DNA of 64,000 nt from positions 42,797,215 through 42,861,214 of the forward strand of contig BTRK01000003.1 of the NCBI GenBank assembly GCA_036245805.1. The letters are read 5' to 3'. The notes under the pieces were generated by a model. The model saw only the letters and a program-made list of their open reading frames with translations. It did not search any database and was not told where the DNA came from. Shown in pieces: positions 9,907 through 21,599 of the stretch. The stretch's first letter is position 1. The number at the start of each line of letters is the position of its first letter. A program made the translations under genes and the position numbers. This DNA comes from Pristionchus mayeri (taxonomy: Eukaryota; Nematoda; Chromadorea; Rhabditida; Neodiplogasteridae).

Positions 9907-12512
9907 GTGAGTTCTCCCCCTCCTTCTAGACCCCTTTTACATTGTGTCCCCCCTAACGGCCTCCCTTCTTGCCAAAATCTTTCCTTCTATTTTGCAAACT
10001 GCCGGAGCGTAAGAAATGTCATAGATACAGTAACCCTCCTACTCGTGCAACGTAAACTTGACATTCTTGCCCTTTCTGAAACTTGGCTAAGCTCTTCTGA
10101 CTGCGATGCGTATCTTCTGAGAGGCTTGCGAGATTACTTCGTGTTCCGTGCCGATCGCATTGATTCTAGAGGTAGCGGTGTCTTAATCTATACACGATCT
10201 ACTTTGCTTCCCGTCCTTGTCTCTTCTCTCATTATTCCTGGCTATGAGTGTACTACTATTGATATCTACTCAAGTAGTTCTTCACCTGCTAAAAACACCC
10301 TTAGAATAGTTACCGTATATCGCTCTCCCAGTGCTCCCCTATCATCCAATGCGCCCTTCTTAAATTACTTGAATGAGGTCACAGACTGCGCTCATCCTTC
10401 ATTAATTGTTGGCGATTTCAATTATCCTAATATCGATTGGTACACATATTCTTCCCCCACGGCTTCCATAACTCCATTTCTTGATTTTATTACTTCAAAA
10501 CATTTCAATCAATTTATTGATTTTCCAACGCGTGGAAAAAACATTCTTGACTTAGCTTTATGTAATTCTCCTCTCGTCAAATCAGCAAAGCCCGACATTC
10601 CACTTTCGGACCATGTTGGCATAAGTTTGTCTATCTCATTCGAAACGACCTTGGGCGAAAAATTAAAACCTACCAGAAACTACCTCTTTGCGAACTGGGA
10701 CATGATTAATAGTCAAATAGCTATGCACAATTGGACCATAGCCCTTTCTAACAAAACTGCTACTGAAGCTTATTGTTACTTCAGTGAATTTTTAAACTCC
10801 CTCTTAGATATTTTTGTTCCCATTAAACGTGGCAAATCTTCCTCTGGTTATCCAAAATATCTTAGCCAGCTGCATGACAGGCTGCATAAATTACATCAGG
10901 TTGCCCCTAACTGCGATACTACACATTCGCTAAGAGTGAGGTTTGATAATGCCCTAAAAAGTTTCGAGCTAAAACGAGAAAGTAACGCAGTCAATTCAAA
11001 AAACCCAAACCACTTTTTCCAGTTCTGTAAATCCCGCTTTAAAGTAAACACATCCTCCCTCCCTGGTATTATTGACAGTAACGGGGAACGTTCTCCTAAC
11101 AAATAAGGATAAAGCAACAGCATTCTCTAAATTCTTCTCAAAGGTTCAAACGCCTCCTTTGCACTCGCGTCTTCTTATACCTTCTTGTCCTAACTCTTCT
11201 TTCGATCTCCCTTTCATACCGATTAGTGATATTCTAAACGCCATTTCCCAACTAGTCCCAAAAATCAATGGTTCTCCTGACAATATTCCCAATTTAGTCT
11301 ATGCCAAGTGTAAATTCTCTATTGCGAATCCCCTCTCTATAATTTTTAACATTTCCCTAACTTCTGCTTTAGCTCCCTCTCAGTGGAAAGTTGCTCATGT
11401 CAAGCCCATCCCTAAAAAAGCAGGAAATGCAGACATCTCAAATCATCGCCCCATCTCCCTTACAATTACTGCTTCTGAAATATTTGAAAAAAATCTTATT
11501 AATGAATTAGTATCCTATTTAGATGCGCATTCTCTTCTTGATACGCGCCAAGCTGGGTTCCGTAAATGTAGAAGCACCACATCTTCCTTATGTGAAACCC
11601 TCTCCTTCTATGCTCAGTCCTTGACCCACAAAAAATCAGTAGATACCATATTTTTCGACTATCAAAAGGCATTTGATTCAATTGACTTAAGGTTCCTGAT
11701 GCATAAGCTTGCCTCCCTGGGTATTTCTAATCTCATTTTGAAATGGTTTGAGTCATATCTCTCTCGAAGAGTGGACAACTAAGTGGAATATGATAATTAG
11801 CGCTCCCAAGTGTTTTTTGTTCTTCATCTCGGTCGTCTTAAAACGAGATCGAAATATATGCTAAATGGTAATTTCATCTCCCCAAAAGAACAAGTTCGTG
11901 ACCTTGGTATTTTCTTCACAGGAAATTTACATTTTGGTCATCACATTGATCAAATTACTAGAAAGGCCAGATCCATGTGCAATCTATTACTGCGCTCTTT
12001 TCTCACTACTTCACCTGATATCTTATTGAAAGCGTACAAAATATATATTCGTCCTCTTCTCGAGTCATCTACCGTTATCTGGAACCCTACATCAATTGGT
12101 CTTGTTAATCAAATAGAATCTGTGCAACGAGAATTCACTAAACGTGTTTTGTTCCGCTCTAAATTGCCCTATCGTTCATATACTGATAGGCTCAAACATT
12201 TCCAACTAGAGACACTTGAATATCTTGAGTGACATGTATTTTATATACGACTCTTTGCATGACTTTGTTCATCTCGACACCTCTTGTCTCTACACGATCG
12301 CTCCTTTAACTCGTAGTCTCCGTTCCTCTCATAAATTACGCATCGCCGTACCGTATGTAATGCCTAGTTCCTTTTCATTATGCGCATCTCGTTCCCTAAC
12401 GCTCTGGAACTCGCTTCCCCACTCAGTAGTAACCATGCCCCGATCCCCTTACCGACACCTCATAAAAACAACTCCATCTTTTACAATGCAGTCTTCTAAT
12501 ATAAAAATGTAA
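9907..12512 (+). pseudogene. LINE-1 ORF2: endonuclease plus reverse transcriptase, inactivated
   Basis: The endonuclease part (9907 to about 10640) shows the AP-endonuclease-like landmarks ETW, VGDFNYPNIDW and SDHVG. A linker runs to about 11106, where the frame breaks and continues at 11072-11782 with reverse-transcriptase motifs: NHRPISLT, QAGFRKCRS and FFDYQKAFDSID. At 11782 a stop is followed directly by the region downstream of the active site (KEQVRDLGIFF, YIRPLLESS). The whole segment that should carry the GVPQGS and YADD motifs is missing, so this is an internal deletion of the catalytic core. A further frame change lies near 12220. Non-functional. Confidence 0.85.
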
Positions 12513-12935
12513 CACAGAACTGCCACACATCCCCCCATTCCACAAGCTCGCCCGAGCCAAAATACCACCTTACCTAATCATCATCATCACGTCACTCCCG
12601 TACCATGTAAATGTTGGTGAATAAAGAATAAGAATAAGAATAATAAGAATAATTCTTTCAAGTTTAATGTCGATCTTTCTTCGTTATATGGTTCATTGCA
12701 TAGCCAGCTTTACTGTTTTTGTTCTATTCAATTGATTGGACTATGTCACTAATTGCACTAATTGCTAATTGATAACTAATTGTTAACTTATTGGTCACTA
12801 ATTGCAACAAAACCGAAAGCAATTGGGCTAGTTTCTGAGGTTTTTGAGCACACTGTTTTACTCGCGTGCAATGGATAGTTTACTTATAATATTCCCCGAC
12901 TTGGCTTATATTCTTAATCAAAACCGTGTTATCAG

Positions 12936-13034
12936 GCGTCTTCTGTGAAAGATGAGATAATCGTTCTCGATGATGCTGATTCGACCACTCTGAAGAATGT
13001 GAATAAAGAAGTGAATGCCCCGAAGCGACGCAAG
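12936..13034 (+). other. Copy A exon 2: SUMO-interacting-like motif and basic tail
   Basis: A 33-codon, phase-0 exon. It contains DEIIVLDDAD, an aliphatic core of four residues followed by acids, the usual form of a SUMO-interacting motif, and ends PKRRK, a short basic cluster suited to nuclear import. The same exon is found at 37746-37844 (B), 41515-41610 (C), about 46075-46168 (D) and 50737-50838 (E). The motif role is inferred from the pattern only. Confidence 0.6.
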
Positions 13035-14104
13035 GTATTATCAAGCCTTCTTCTATTTTTATCTGTTTTAGTCACCTTATTATTTATTTTTTAAATTTAA
13101 TTAGTTTAATTACACTTTTCTATTCAGAATGACTCCATCGCAGACAATAACCACGAGGAAGCCGATCGACAGTCGGTTTTGAGCAGTATGATGAGTGAGA
13201 TTAGCTACGAGCTTCTAATTAGTGTTTCTTCTCTGTCTTTGACTTGAACACGATTCTGATCCCACCATAGAGGGATTCATTGAATAGTATGGTAGTTTTG
13301 ACTAGCAATGGAAGATTGTGCCTGCTTATTTACTAAAGTCGCTGCAAATAGACACGTTTTCTAATTTTCCACTTGCTCAAATTATAAACTGGGTACTTTG
13401 TGCCACGTTTGATCAACTTTTAGCCTAGTAGGGCCTAAAATATTTCCACTTATGATGACAAATCGAAATGTGGTCTCCTCATTTCATGTCTTCTCTCGTT
13501 GGTACCTAATCTCCACTTTACAGCCAGTCCCTCCCCCTCCTGCGGTCCAAATCCTCGAACTTCGACAGCTTTTGTTCATGGCGAGACAAGACTCAGTGAA
13601 TACCCAACAGCAAGTGATCAATGCGGGCCATCAATTGATTATGACAGAGCAGGAAATGGCAAGGAGGGACGATATGCACCAGGTATTTAGCTTATTGTTT
13701 TATTTAGAATTTAAAGGTACCCACCAGTCAAAAATCAACTGTGCTTCAATTTGCGTAGTTTTGTTCCCTCATTTCAATGCACTAATTCAAAAAAATTAAA
13801 TAAATTTTATTAAAGCTAAAAATAAACAAAGCCGGGAAATAAAAATATTTGCTGTTCGTGTAGTCGAGGTATTGCAATTACGGTATTTGATACGAATTGA
13901 TTGAAATTTTCATGGACTGGTCGCACTCGAACTCCTTCAACCATTTTCCGCTGTTTTCCTGTTTATTTTCAACGATTCTTGTTGCATTTTACATAAAACT
14001 GCTTTGTATTGTATCGCTAATCACTTTTGTTCGTATGTATGCGGTTAGTAAACCAGTTTAACACAACTGCGCACGAATGAACTTAGAATATTGCCTCTTA
14101 GCAG

Positions 14105-17100
14105 ATGCCCTTCAAATGCGTTGTCTGCCCACGTAAAGTAGAGGTCGCGAAAACGGTACCGAAGAAGGAGGAGAAGAGGAAGGAGTGGCTGCTGCGATTG
14201 AATCTACTGGAGGAGGAGCACTATGAGCTGGAGAAGAGAGTAGCCGAGATGTACGCTGAAGGGAAGACGCCTAGGATGTGTCTCAATCACTTCAAGAGAG
14301 GAGGGCCTCTATCGGACGACGTGAGTATCTATTGATCTAGTGTTATCTACCGATTGTGCCTCTAATACTCGCACTGCGCCTCCGCAGTATTCAGTTGTTG
14401 TATTACTTTGTTGTTATGCTACCTATCAGTTGCGAGAACACCAATCCACGGATGCCCCAACGCTTGAAAGGGAGGATAGGGAACAGGTATTGTACGCTTT
14501 ATTATATCATATAGGCCACAATCGTTTCTCTAGTATGCCCTGGGGAGGCAATGGAAACATCAGGTATGCCCTGAGGAGGTAATTTGCACAAGCCCTGGGG
14601 AGGCGAAAATAAGCATTTGAGTCACAACAACAATACGAATGTTACAGAGTGGGACAATGGATGAAGATCCATCCGAGGGTAGCATAGACGGCATCGCAAA
14701 TGCGATGCCTACCGTGCCTACCTACCGTTTGATCCACCGACAGAACCTCCATCTCCTCATCGTGCGCAATCTGGGGTACGCAAATTATTCAGTTGAGACA
14801 GATATCAGATGATATAATTAGAAAAGTACTTTAGTCTTTACTACACAAATAGCATACAATAAAATTTCAATGGTTCTGAGCTATAAAACAATGTGATTTA
14901 AATGTTTAAAAAATTGAACGATGTTAATACTATTCCTCGAATTATCGCCTATTGGGGATACTAGGGATGGCATCGCAAGAAAAGATTTTCCTTCTCCATA
15001 GTCTTCCACCCGTGCGGAGAGCACGCAGAATAAGTACATTTATTGCAATGCCATCCCTATCGCCTAGGTACTTTGGATCGTTTTGGACACAATGAAAATC
15101 GAAATTCAGTCATACGCACCATCTCAAGAAACGATGTGCACTGAGGCAACATCGGACAACGAAGTGGAAGAAAACGGGCCGACAATACAAGATGGAAACA
15201 CTTTCTACTTGGTGTCCAAGTCGTCCCTTCTCCCCCTCTTCAAACGTTGTCGTGAGTGTGGCGCCGCCGAGATCCGAGCCGGATCCTTCCGCTCGTGGTG
15301 TGTCGGATCCGCCCTCTGTCTGGAACGGTTTTGTAATGTGTGTGAGCGGATTGTGAAGTGGTCCTCCCAAGAACAGATCGAGGGATATTTCCAGGGTAAC
15401 CTCAAACTATCTACGACCCTTCACACAACTGCAGTATCCGTTCCGGTTAGCATATGCCTATTGACGATTAGATCATAATAGATGGACTATGTCTAAAGTA
15501 ATATGAACCCGATTGTGAAATTCAGAGATTTCTCGACATGGGGAAAGAATTCGGAGTCGCCCTTCCATACTACAATACTCTCAAATCGCATCTGGCAGAG
15601 GTTGTGATACCAGCTGTAGATACGGTCCACGAGAGACACGAGAAGCTGGTCGAGGAGACGGTCAGGAATGTCAGCGGGGTCAGAGATTTCATGGTTTCAA
15701 TCAAATTTGTTATTTAAACTTTGGCTTACCTCAAAAGCAAAAGAGTGCAGTCCCCCGGCCGCATACCTCGGCCCGTTCCTGAAAAGTGCCCATGAGGGGA
15801 TACGGTACTTACTAATGTACCCCTCCCTCCCCTCATAACCTCATAGTGCTCCTGCCGGTGCTGCATTGAGATGAGCGAGCCTCTTCTCGACTCTGGAATA
15901 TCAGACTGTAAACTTAGTTAATCATACAAATCACTTGGTGTCAGTATAAATTCAAAAATTCTTAATCGAGTTTGAACTGTTTAGAAAAGAGGAATCGATG
16001 TGGCTGTCGATGGTCGGTACGGTACACGAGGGTTCACTTCACGGAATAACACCAAGAGCATCATTGATCTTGCCACGAACCTAGTTGTAAAAGCAGTCAA
16101 CATGCACAAGGACATGAAGGGAATAGGTAGTGTTAGTTGATATTAGTAGCAATGAGTTGATTACAAGTGGTAAACATTCCAGATGGGGTGAGTGGGCGGA
16201 TGGAGAAAGAGGGAGTGAAGCGAGGGCTGAAGATATTATTGTCGAAAGTCTTTACGGTCAGCTATCACAATTCAGGACTAACTACTAAGCAGTAATGAAC
16301 CATGACTAATGCTATGCCTTCCTAGATAAGAAGTGTTACTTCTGACAACGACGCTAAAATCGGCAAAATGTTAAGAACGGATCCACTCTTCTCCAAAATT
16401 AGACACTCTCTTGACTTCTGGCACCTAGTGAAAGGAATCAACAGTGACCTGAGAGAGGTAATTGTTTAGTAGTTAGAGAAGCAAAAGTTTAAAAAATGAT
16501 AAGTATACAGTATAGGTGTCCACGCCAGCGGCGGGGGGGAGGGGGGGGGGGTACTACGCAGGCACCCACATGTTGGGCTCTGCGCAAGGCATGTATAGGT
16601 CATGGTGAAAATCGGTAGGCATGTCATGGAAGGTCAAGACTTAGTACCGTACCCAATCGATCATACTGTACCAATATATATCGTATACCGATACCGTAAC
16701 CTCCGACTATCGTGAACTGACTATTTTTAAAAAAGTCCTGGTACCGAATGAAATGGATTCTACAATACTCAAGAAACTAACCCAGTTCCTTGGGTCAGAT
16801 TCTGTTCCTTGGTTAAACATTTTTTCTAAAAATTATACATAAATTTGAGTTACGATAGGATAATTCAAAATAATTTTAGTAATGAATTTGAATTTTTAGA
16901 AAAAAATGTTTGACCCAAGGAACTGGATCTGACCCAAGGAACTGGGTTACGGTAATTACTTGGGTACTGTAGAATCGATTACACACTGTACCAGGACTTT
17001 TTAAAAATACAGTTAGTTCGCGATAATCATGGACTACGGTAGTTACATACGGTATCGGGCAGTACTGTAGAGTCGATTTGATAAGGTATTTTAATTTTTG

Positions 17101-18658
17101 AAAAAAATAAAGTCAGTTCGCGATAATCGGCGGTTACGGTAGTGGTATACGGTATCTACTGGTACTGTACGATCGATTGGGTACGATAGTAAGTCTTGAC
17201 CTTCCATGACCTACCTATCGATTTTCACAATGACCTATACGTGCCTTGCGCAGCGCACCACATGGGGGTCCCTGCGTAGTCCCCCCCCCCTCATATTCAC
17301 AACTGAATTCAGCTGAGCAAGAAGAAGAAATGCGCTTTGGTCAAGCATTGGTGGAAGTCCATTATTAATCACTGCTACCATGTCCATTACCAATACCGGA
17401 AGAGCAGGGCAAAGGGTCTCGAGAGATGGAAGATCGTCCTCGCTCATGTGTGTGGGCGTCATAGGCACTTCGAGAAAGTTAGTGCGATTACATAATTAAA
17501 TATCTGAATATTACATTTGTTATCTCATACATGCAAGTGTTAAAATGAACACAACAAAGGTGCCGTTTCTGTCTGGGATCAGCGGATGCACGCACAAGGA
17601 ACTACCGGAGGCACCTCAGCACAACATCGACAGAAAGAGCGAGGAATTCCAACTGCTCAAAAAAGTGATACTTAAGCCCACTTTCCTCGCTGGATTCCTC
17701 CGTGCTTCACCCAAGAAGAATACCTCTCCCTGTGAATCCTTCAACCGACTGATCAACATCGATGTCCCCAAGGATATCGCCATGTAAGAAATTATAAGAC
17801 CTATGCATTATGGAAGCTGAGCGAAAGTTTAAAGAACCAGCAATGACAACGCATATTCAGCTCCCCTAACCTCTACAACGAGAAGATCAAACTGGCGGTA
17901 TTGCATCATAACGCCATCGCAATGGCCGATCTTCTCCATCTCAGGAAGGAGAAATCCTCATATGTGACTAGAGTGAAGGGAAGAGAGGTGTTGAGCAGTA
18001 ATATATATAGTAGTAGAAAACAAAAAAATATTTCAGGTCTGGAAGGAAGTGCAAGAAGTGGTTCGCCAAAGGAAGCTGGACGCATACCTCAAGAAGATCG
18101 GCGCCCCCGATTCGTTCACCTATGTGAAGACCCTCTACGGGGAGGAGCAGGGCCAGGAGGAAGGGAATGCGGTAGAAGATGGAGGAGAGAGTGACGTGTC
18201 CGTCGAGTTGGGAGGAGGATACGGAGAAGAGGTCGACTCGGACTCGAACCCCATCATGGACCCGATCGTGTTCAGTGATGAACGCGATTCGGAGTCGGAT
18301 CATGAGAGGGGAGAGACGAGGGAGGGGAGAGACCTTTTCTTCTGGTTCCGACTGGAACGAAGGAGTGGAGGAGGAGCCGAAGACTCCAGCTGGTTGTGGA
18401 AGGGGGCGAAGGGAGCAAGGGAAGGCGAGAGGAGGCACCAGAGGGAAGGGAAGAGCGGCCAAGGTGGCAGAGGAAGGCGAAACATCTGAGGAAGAGGGAG
18501 AGGGCGAAGATGGAGGGGAGGAGAAGCAGCCAGAGAGACCGAGGAGAGTGAGGAAGACGAAGAGAGGAAGGGGGGAAGAAGCGGATGGAGAAGAGGAAGG
18601 TTACGAGGGGGATAGGAACGAGCCAGCCAAGAGGGGCAAAGGGAAGAAGTCGGATTAG
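14105..18658 (+). CDS. THAP-domain, DDE transposase-like gene, copy 1
   Basis: Exon 1 14105-14320 encodes a THAP-type finger: CVVC, then an EKRKEWLLRL helix, then CLNHF. A CAG directly precedes the ATG, so the 5' end is a splice or trans-splice acceptor. Later exons: 14430-14486, 14648-14775, about 15069-15445 (a CRECG ... CNVC zinc-ribbon-like part), 15526-15679, 15985-16126 (first Asp, VAVDGRYGTRGF), 16181-16256, 16326-16459 (second Asp, VTSDNDAKIG, then DFWHLVKG), 17313-17478, 17536-17783 (probable Glu, CESFNRL), 17860-17987 and 18038-18658. The last exon changes frame near 18330; the acidic/basic nuclear-type tail ending GKKSD is in the second frame. DGRY, SDND, DFWH and CESFN in this order are typical of a THAP-bearing transposase family. 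P (8-bp target) and Kolobok (TTAA target) are the candidate superfamilies; I cannot decide between them. It could be active, domesticated or slightly broken. Confidence 0.72.
14950..15062. mobile_element. MITE in an intron of THAP-DDE copy 1
   Basis: Ends are TAGGGATGGCATCGCAA on the left and TTGCAATGCCATCCCTA on the right, an inverted repeat of about 16 bp. TCGCCTAT lies just left and TCGCCTAG just right, a possible 8-bp duplication with one change. A second element with the same TAGGGATGGC end is at 19734-19800. It abuts the acceptor of the 15069 exon and may explain why the preceding exons do not join cleanly in phase. Confidence 0.6.
16513..17300. repeat. Large foldback element FB1, first copy
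   Basis: It starts ATAGGTGTCCACGCC, runs through a G tract, and folds back on itself. GTACCGTACCCAATCGATC near 16650 pairs with GATCGATTGGGTACG near 17170. GTTCCTTGGGTCAGAT (16785 on) pairs with ATCTGACCCAAGGAACT (16927 on). The middle carries TTTCTAAAAAT against ATTTTTAGAAA. It lies in an intron of the THAP-DDE gene. Related copies are at 30845-31360 and 54750-55410. Confidence 0.75.
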
Positions 18659-19017
18659 TTCATAGGAACATGCAGGGACTGGACAATTGTTAGGGGCACA
18701 TGCTTATTTTCCAACTTTCATCATTATTAGTCACCTATGTTATCCTCAATTTGTACTTGTGTTGATGGTGATTAATAAATAACTTTTGAAAAATATACCA
18801 CCCTTGTCCCTCCGCTCCTACTCACCTCGGCCTCCTTTAGTCGATGGGCGTAGATGGTTCCCTCATCTCGCAGCACGTCGAACTCGCACGTGGCGACAAG
18901 GGCGCGCGGCAGTTCGGACAGATCGGGCTGCATCATCGGAGCGAAGTCCGGATTCGTCAGGAACGGCGTGACGTGCTCCTGCAGATTGTGATAGATTATC
19001 GTAGCCAAGGCTACCGC

Positions 19018-19182
19018 AGAACATGGGCACCCTTGATTCTAGCAGCAAAAGCCATCCCGGTTTTGGATAATACTTCTGCCAGTTTTAGTGCACCAGTTTC
19101 CGCAAACCTTGCCGGTTTTGTATCTGAACTAGTGGGCACCATCCCCGGTTTTAAAACAGCAATCACTGCCCACGTATGGGCT
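19018..19182. mobile_element. CATGGGC-end MITE, copy 1
   Basis: Bounded by CATGGGCACCC on the left and CACTGCCCACGTATGGG on the right, with internal CCGGTTTT runs. The same internal arrangement (AGTTCAGCCA ... CCGGCAGGG ... AACCGGGAG) appears in opposite orientation at 43670-43842 and 61505-61672. It lies in an intron of the dead esterase-like gene. No transposase is visible. Confidence 0.6.
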
Positions 19183-19733
19183 ACCGTACCATCAGCTCCT
19201 TCTTGACGATCACCTGCTGCGGGAGATCCGTACCGTTGATATCGTCGCGGAAGGCCTCCGGTAGTACGTTGTAGTCCATGTACTGTAATGATCAATACTC
19301 GTTCATACCGTAAGTATCAATCGATACCGTACCTGATTCCTGACACGAATGGCCTCCTGGCTCACGCCACGTGTCCGTTGGTGATTGCGGCGTGGGCGAA
19401 CTCTGGGTGCGCATTCACGTCGACGCCCGCGTACCACAGGTAGTAAAAGGCCACGGAGAGGGGGTCTACAACAATATCATTATAAAAAACATGGTTTCGG
19501 CTGATACTAGTGTGTGCCGGCATACATCCAGGAAAGCCTCTCCTAAGGTATACTGTGTTTTGGAATACAAATATAAAGAGGATGAATCGAAAAATTGAAT
19601 AATTAAATGACCACGATAAATATGTTAATGTTGAGTTGAATGGAGTGATATTCCATCGAGATAGTGTACGTCGAGATAATTGCCGCTGTTTATACAAGCC
19701 CTCACTAGAGATGGTCACCACTTTCCCCACGTC

Positions 19734-19815
19734 CATACTAGGGATGGCCAAGCGAGGAGCCTAGCGACCTCACTATACGGCCCTATTCCGCCATCCCATT
19801 CCCTAGGTCTCTCGC
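19734..19815. repeat. Short hairpin with TAGGGATGGC end
   Basis: TAGGGATGGC on the left is answered by GCCATCCCATTCCCTA on the right, with CCTAGCGACC in the loop. It shares its end sequence with the MITE at 14950-15062 and is probably a shorter relative. It lies between esterase-like exons. Confidence 0.45.
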
Positions 19816-20374
19816 TTACCTGGGACATCCCGTTAGATATCGATTAGATATTGATTGATCAATGACCAATACCTGTTTCAACCACAGGAGGTCATCCTTC
19901 ATCTGATCCATTTCCCATCCTTGTATGTCATCGGGCAGATTCATGTAGGCACGCGCTTCTTCCACAGTCGTGTCCTGTGAATATCAAAGATCAATTTCAA
20001 CCACAGTCGTATACCTTTATCTTCTCGGCCATATAGGATGAGCCAGCCTCGGAGATCGGCGGAATGTCGAGGTACCTGTGTGAGATTGGCGTTATCGTTT
20101 GTCATATTTTCGAAAAATATAGAAATAATATTTAAAAATTCTTACGTCGCTGAATTGAGCATGCCGAACGTCGTGGGTAGTGCGTAGTAGTTGTCGTGGG
20201 TAGTGCCTCGAAGAAGCGTCGTTCTAGTGGCGCGATCTGGGTCTGAAAGGACACCAATTTTAATTGGACATCGGGTTAAAACCACCGAACCCTCACGAGA
20301 CCGTACCCGTCCGCAGTATTTGTTGTCGCTGTTGTGGCGCGTTTCTACCTCTTGCTCGGTGGGGTGGGGTGGGA

Positions 20375-20775
20375 AACTACAAAATATTAGGGGCTTCTGC
20401 AGTTGAGGGGCAAGAGGCTCCGCCCACTTTTTCTTCTGCTTCTCTACCCCCTACGCTCTCCTCGGTGCTCTAGCTGTAATCGCTCACCTTTCTGTGCGCA
20501 TCGTTGCCTAAGCCGACTTATAGCCTAAGCGGTAAGCAACGTTAGGGTCTCCCCGCTTCGCGTGGAGCCCCTAACGTTGCTTACTAGGCGACCCGCTTCT
20601 CGGGTCGCCAAGTATGACAAGGAAAGGACTGCTCTCTCTGCGAACCCTGCTTGTCTGGCGCTCTCGCCTATTTCGCAATCGGGGAAGCAGGGCGCCTAGG
20701 GAGGGCGTAGGGGGTAGACGCAGAGGAAAGTGGGCGGAGCCTCTTGCCCCTCAATTGCAGAAGTGCCAAATATTA
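20375..20775. repeat. About 400-bp foldback with a nested hairpin
   Basis: The left arm (AAATATTAGGGGCTTCTGC ... GGGGCAAGAGGCTCCGCC) is the reverse complement of the right arm (GGCGGAGCCTCTTGCCCC ... GCAGAAGTGCCAAATATT). Its centre carries a second tight hairpin, GTAAGCAACGTTAGGG against CCCTAACGTTGCTTAC (about 20530-20585). It sits in an intron of the esterase remnant, where one expected exon junction is out of phase. Confidence 0.75.
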
Positions 20776-21599
20776 TCCTTGAAATATTTTCGTTTTTTTT
20801 TCAATTTTTTATTTAAAATATTTAAAAATAACTTACCGCTGCGGCCAGTTGAGGATGAGCTGCATGTAGGCCGCTTGAAGTGCGCCGACACCAGCTTGTA
20901 CGCGCACATCGCCTGACATTCGATATTTAAATAATTTAATTATAAACAGTTTGAATCTTCTTGAGAAGAACAAATTGGGTTGGTAAATTTTAGAATTCAT
21001 GAGGGACCATCACAATCAAGAAATGTAAATTCACTAGGCCAATCTGAGGATCAAAAGTAGATCCAATATCCATAGCTTCGACAAACAGACCGGGAAAATG
21101 GTATAGCGAATCCCGCCATTAAAATTAGAGCCTACTTACCGTCGGCCGGCTCCAGGAACTCCTAGTCGTTGGCGATGTCGATGTGGACGCACTCCCTCTT
21201 CGCCAGCTCCTTCTTCGAGAAGTCGTACGCCTGTATTTTTAATAATTAAATATAATTTTAAATGTTGAACAGTAATATAACGACAAACAGGTTGATCCTA
21301 CGAGCATATTTTCGAATTTAATAATGAAATCTAAACTAGTAATCGGTAATGTACACGTCATTCAATATCACTCTTGCAAGATTGTGGTAAATAATAAACT
21401 ACCTTCGTGCATCGTGCGTATTTAAAATAAAAAAAGCACTTTGCAATGATCCTAATCTGAATCTATCATACCTTGTCGGGGCGGACGGTAGAGGGCTGAC
21501 GCCATCAGCAGCACCAGCACGCCCACGCGCTCGATCGTCCAGCGATGAGATGAGACCCCCTTCTTCTGATTTTCGCCAGCCATCTCAATCGATTACAGT

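Larger units (their letters stand above)
9041..12651 (+). mobile_element. LINE-1 of this window: CR1/T1-like non-LTR retrotransposon in intron 1 of copy A
   Basis: The insertion is flanked by ATTCTTT at 9034-9040 and 12652-12658, giving a 7-bp target duplication. It ends in a short tandem tail of GAATAA-type units (12620-12650) rather than poly(A), as in the CR1 group. Order is ORF1 (to 9888), then ORF2 with an endonuclease and a reverse transcriptase. The 5' end is probably truncated, because ORF1 has no credible ATG of its own inside the element. The reverse transcriptase lacks its central catalytic block, so the copy cannot move by itself. Confidence 0.88.
18780..21583 (-). pseudogene. Arylacetamide-deacetylase/NCEH1-like carboxylesterase remnant
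   Basis: A leftward set of exons. 21583 starts with an ATG and a membrane-anchor-like segment (VGVLVLLMASALY). Exons follow near 21235-21145, 20920-20840, 20254-20155, 20083-20022, 19978-19872, 19470-19335, 19283-19192 and 18985-18830. The last three align in order with the C-terminal half of the AADAC/NCEH1 alpha/beta hydrolases: YYLWYAG, MDYNVLPEAF, then ALVATCEFDVLRDEG with the catalytic Asp region. Lesions: an in-frame TAG at 21164-21162, a 2-nt frame break near 19375-19380 (GTGGCGTGAGC), and no final exon carrying the catalytic His before the neighbouring gene's 3' end. A foldback and a MITE sit in its introns. The N-terminal exons do not resemble an esterase clearly and might belong to another gene. 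Confidence 0.6.
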
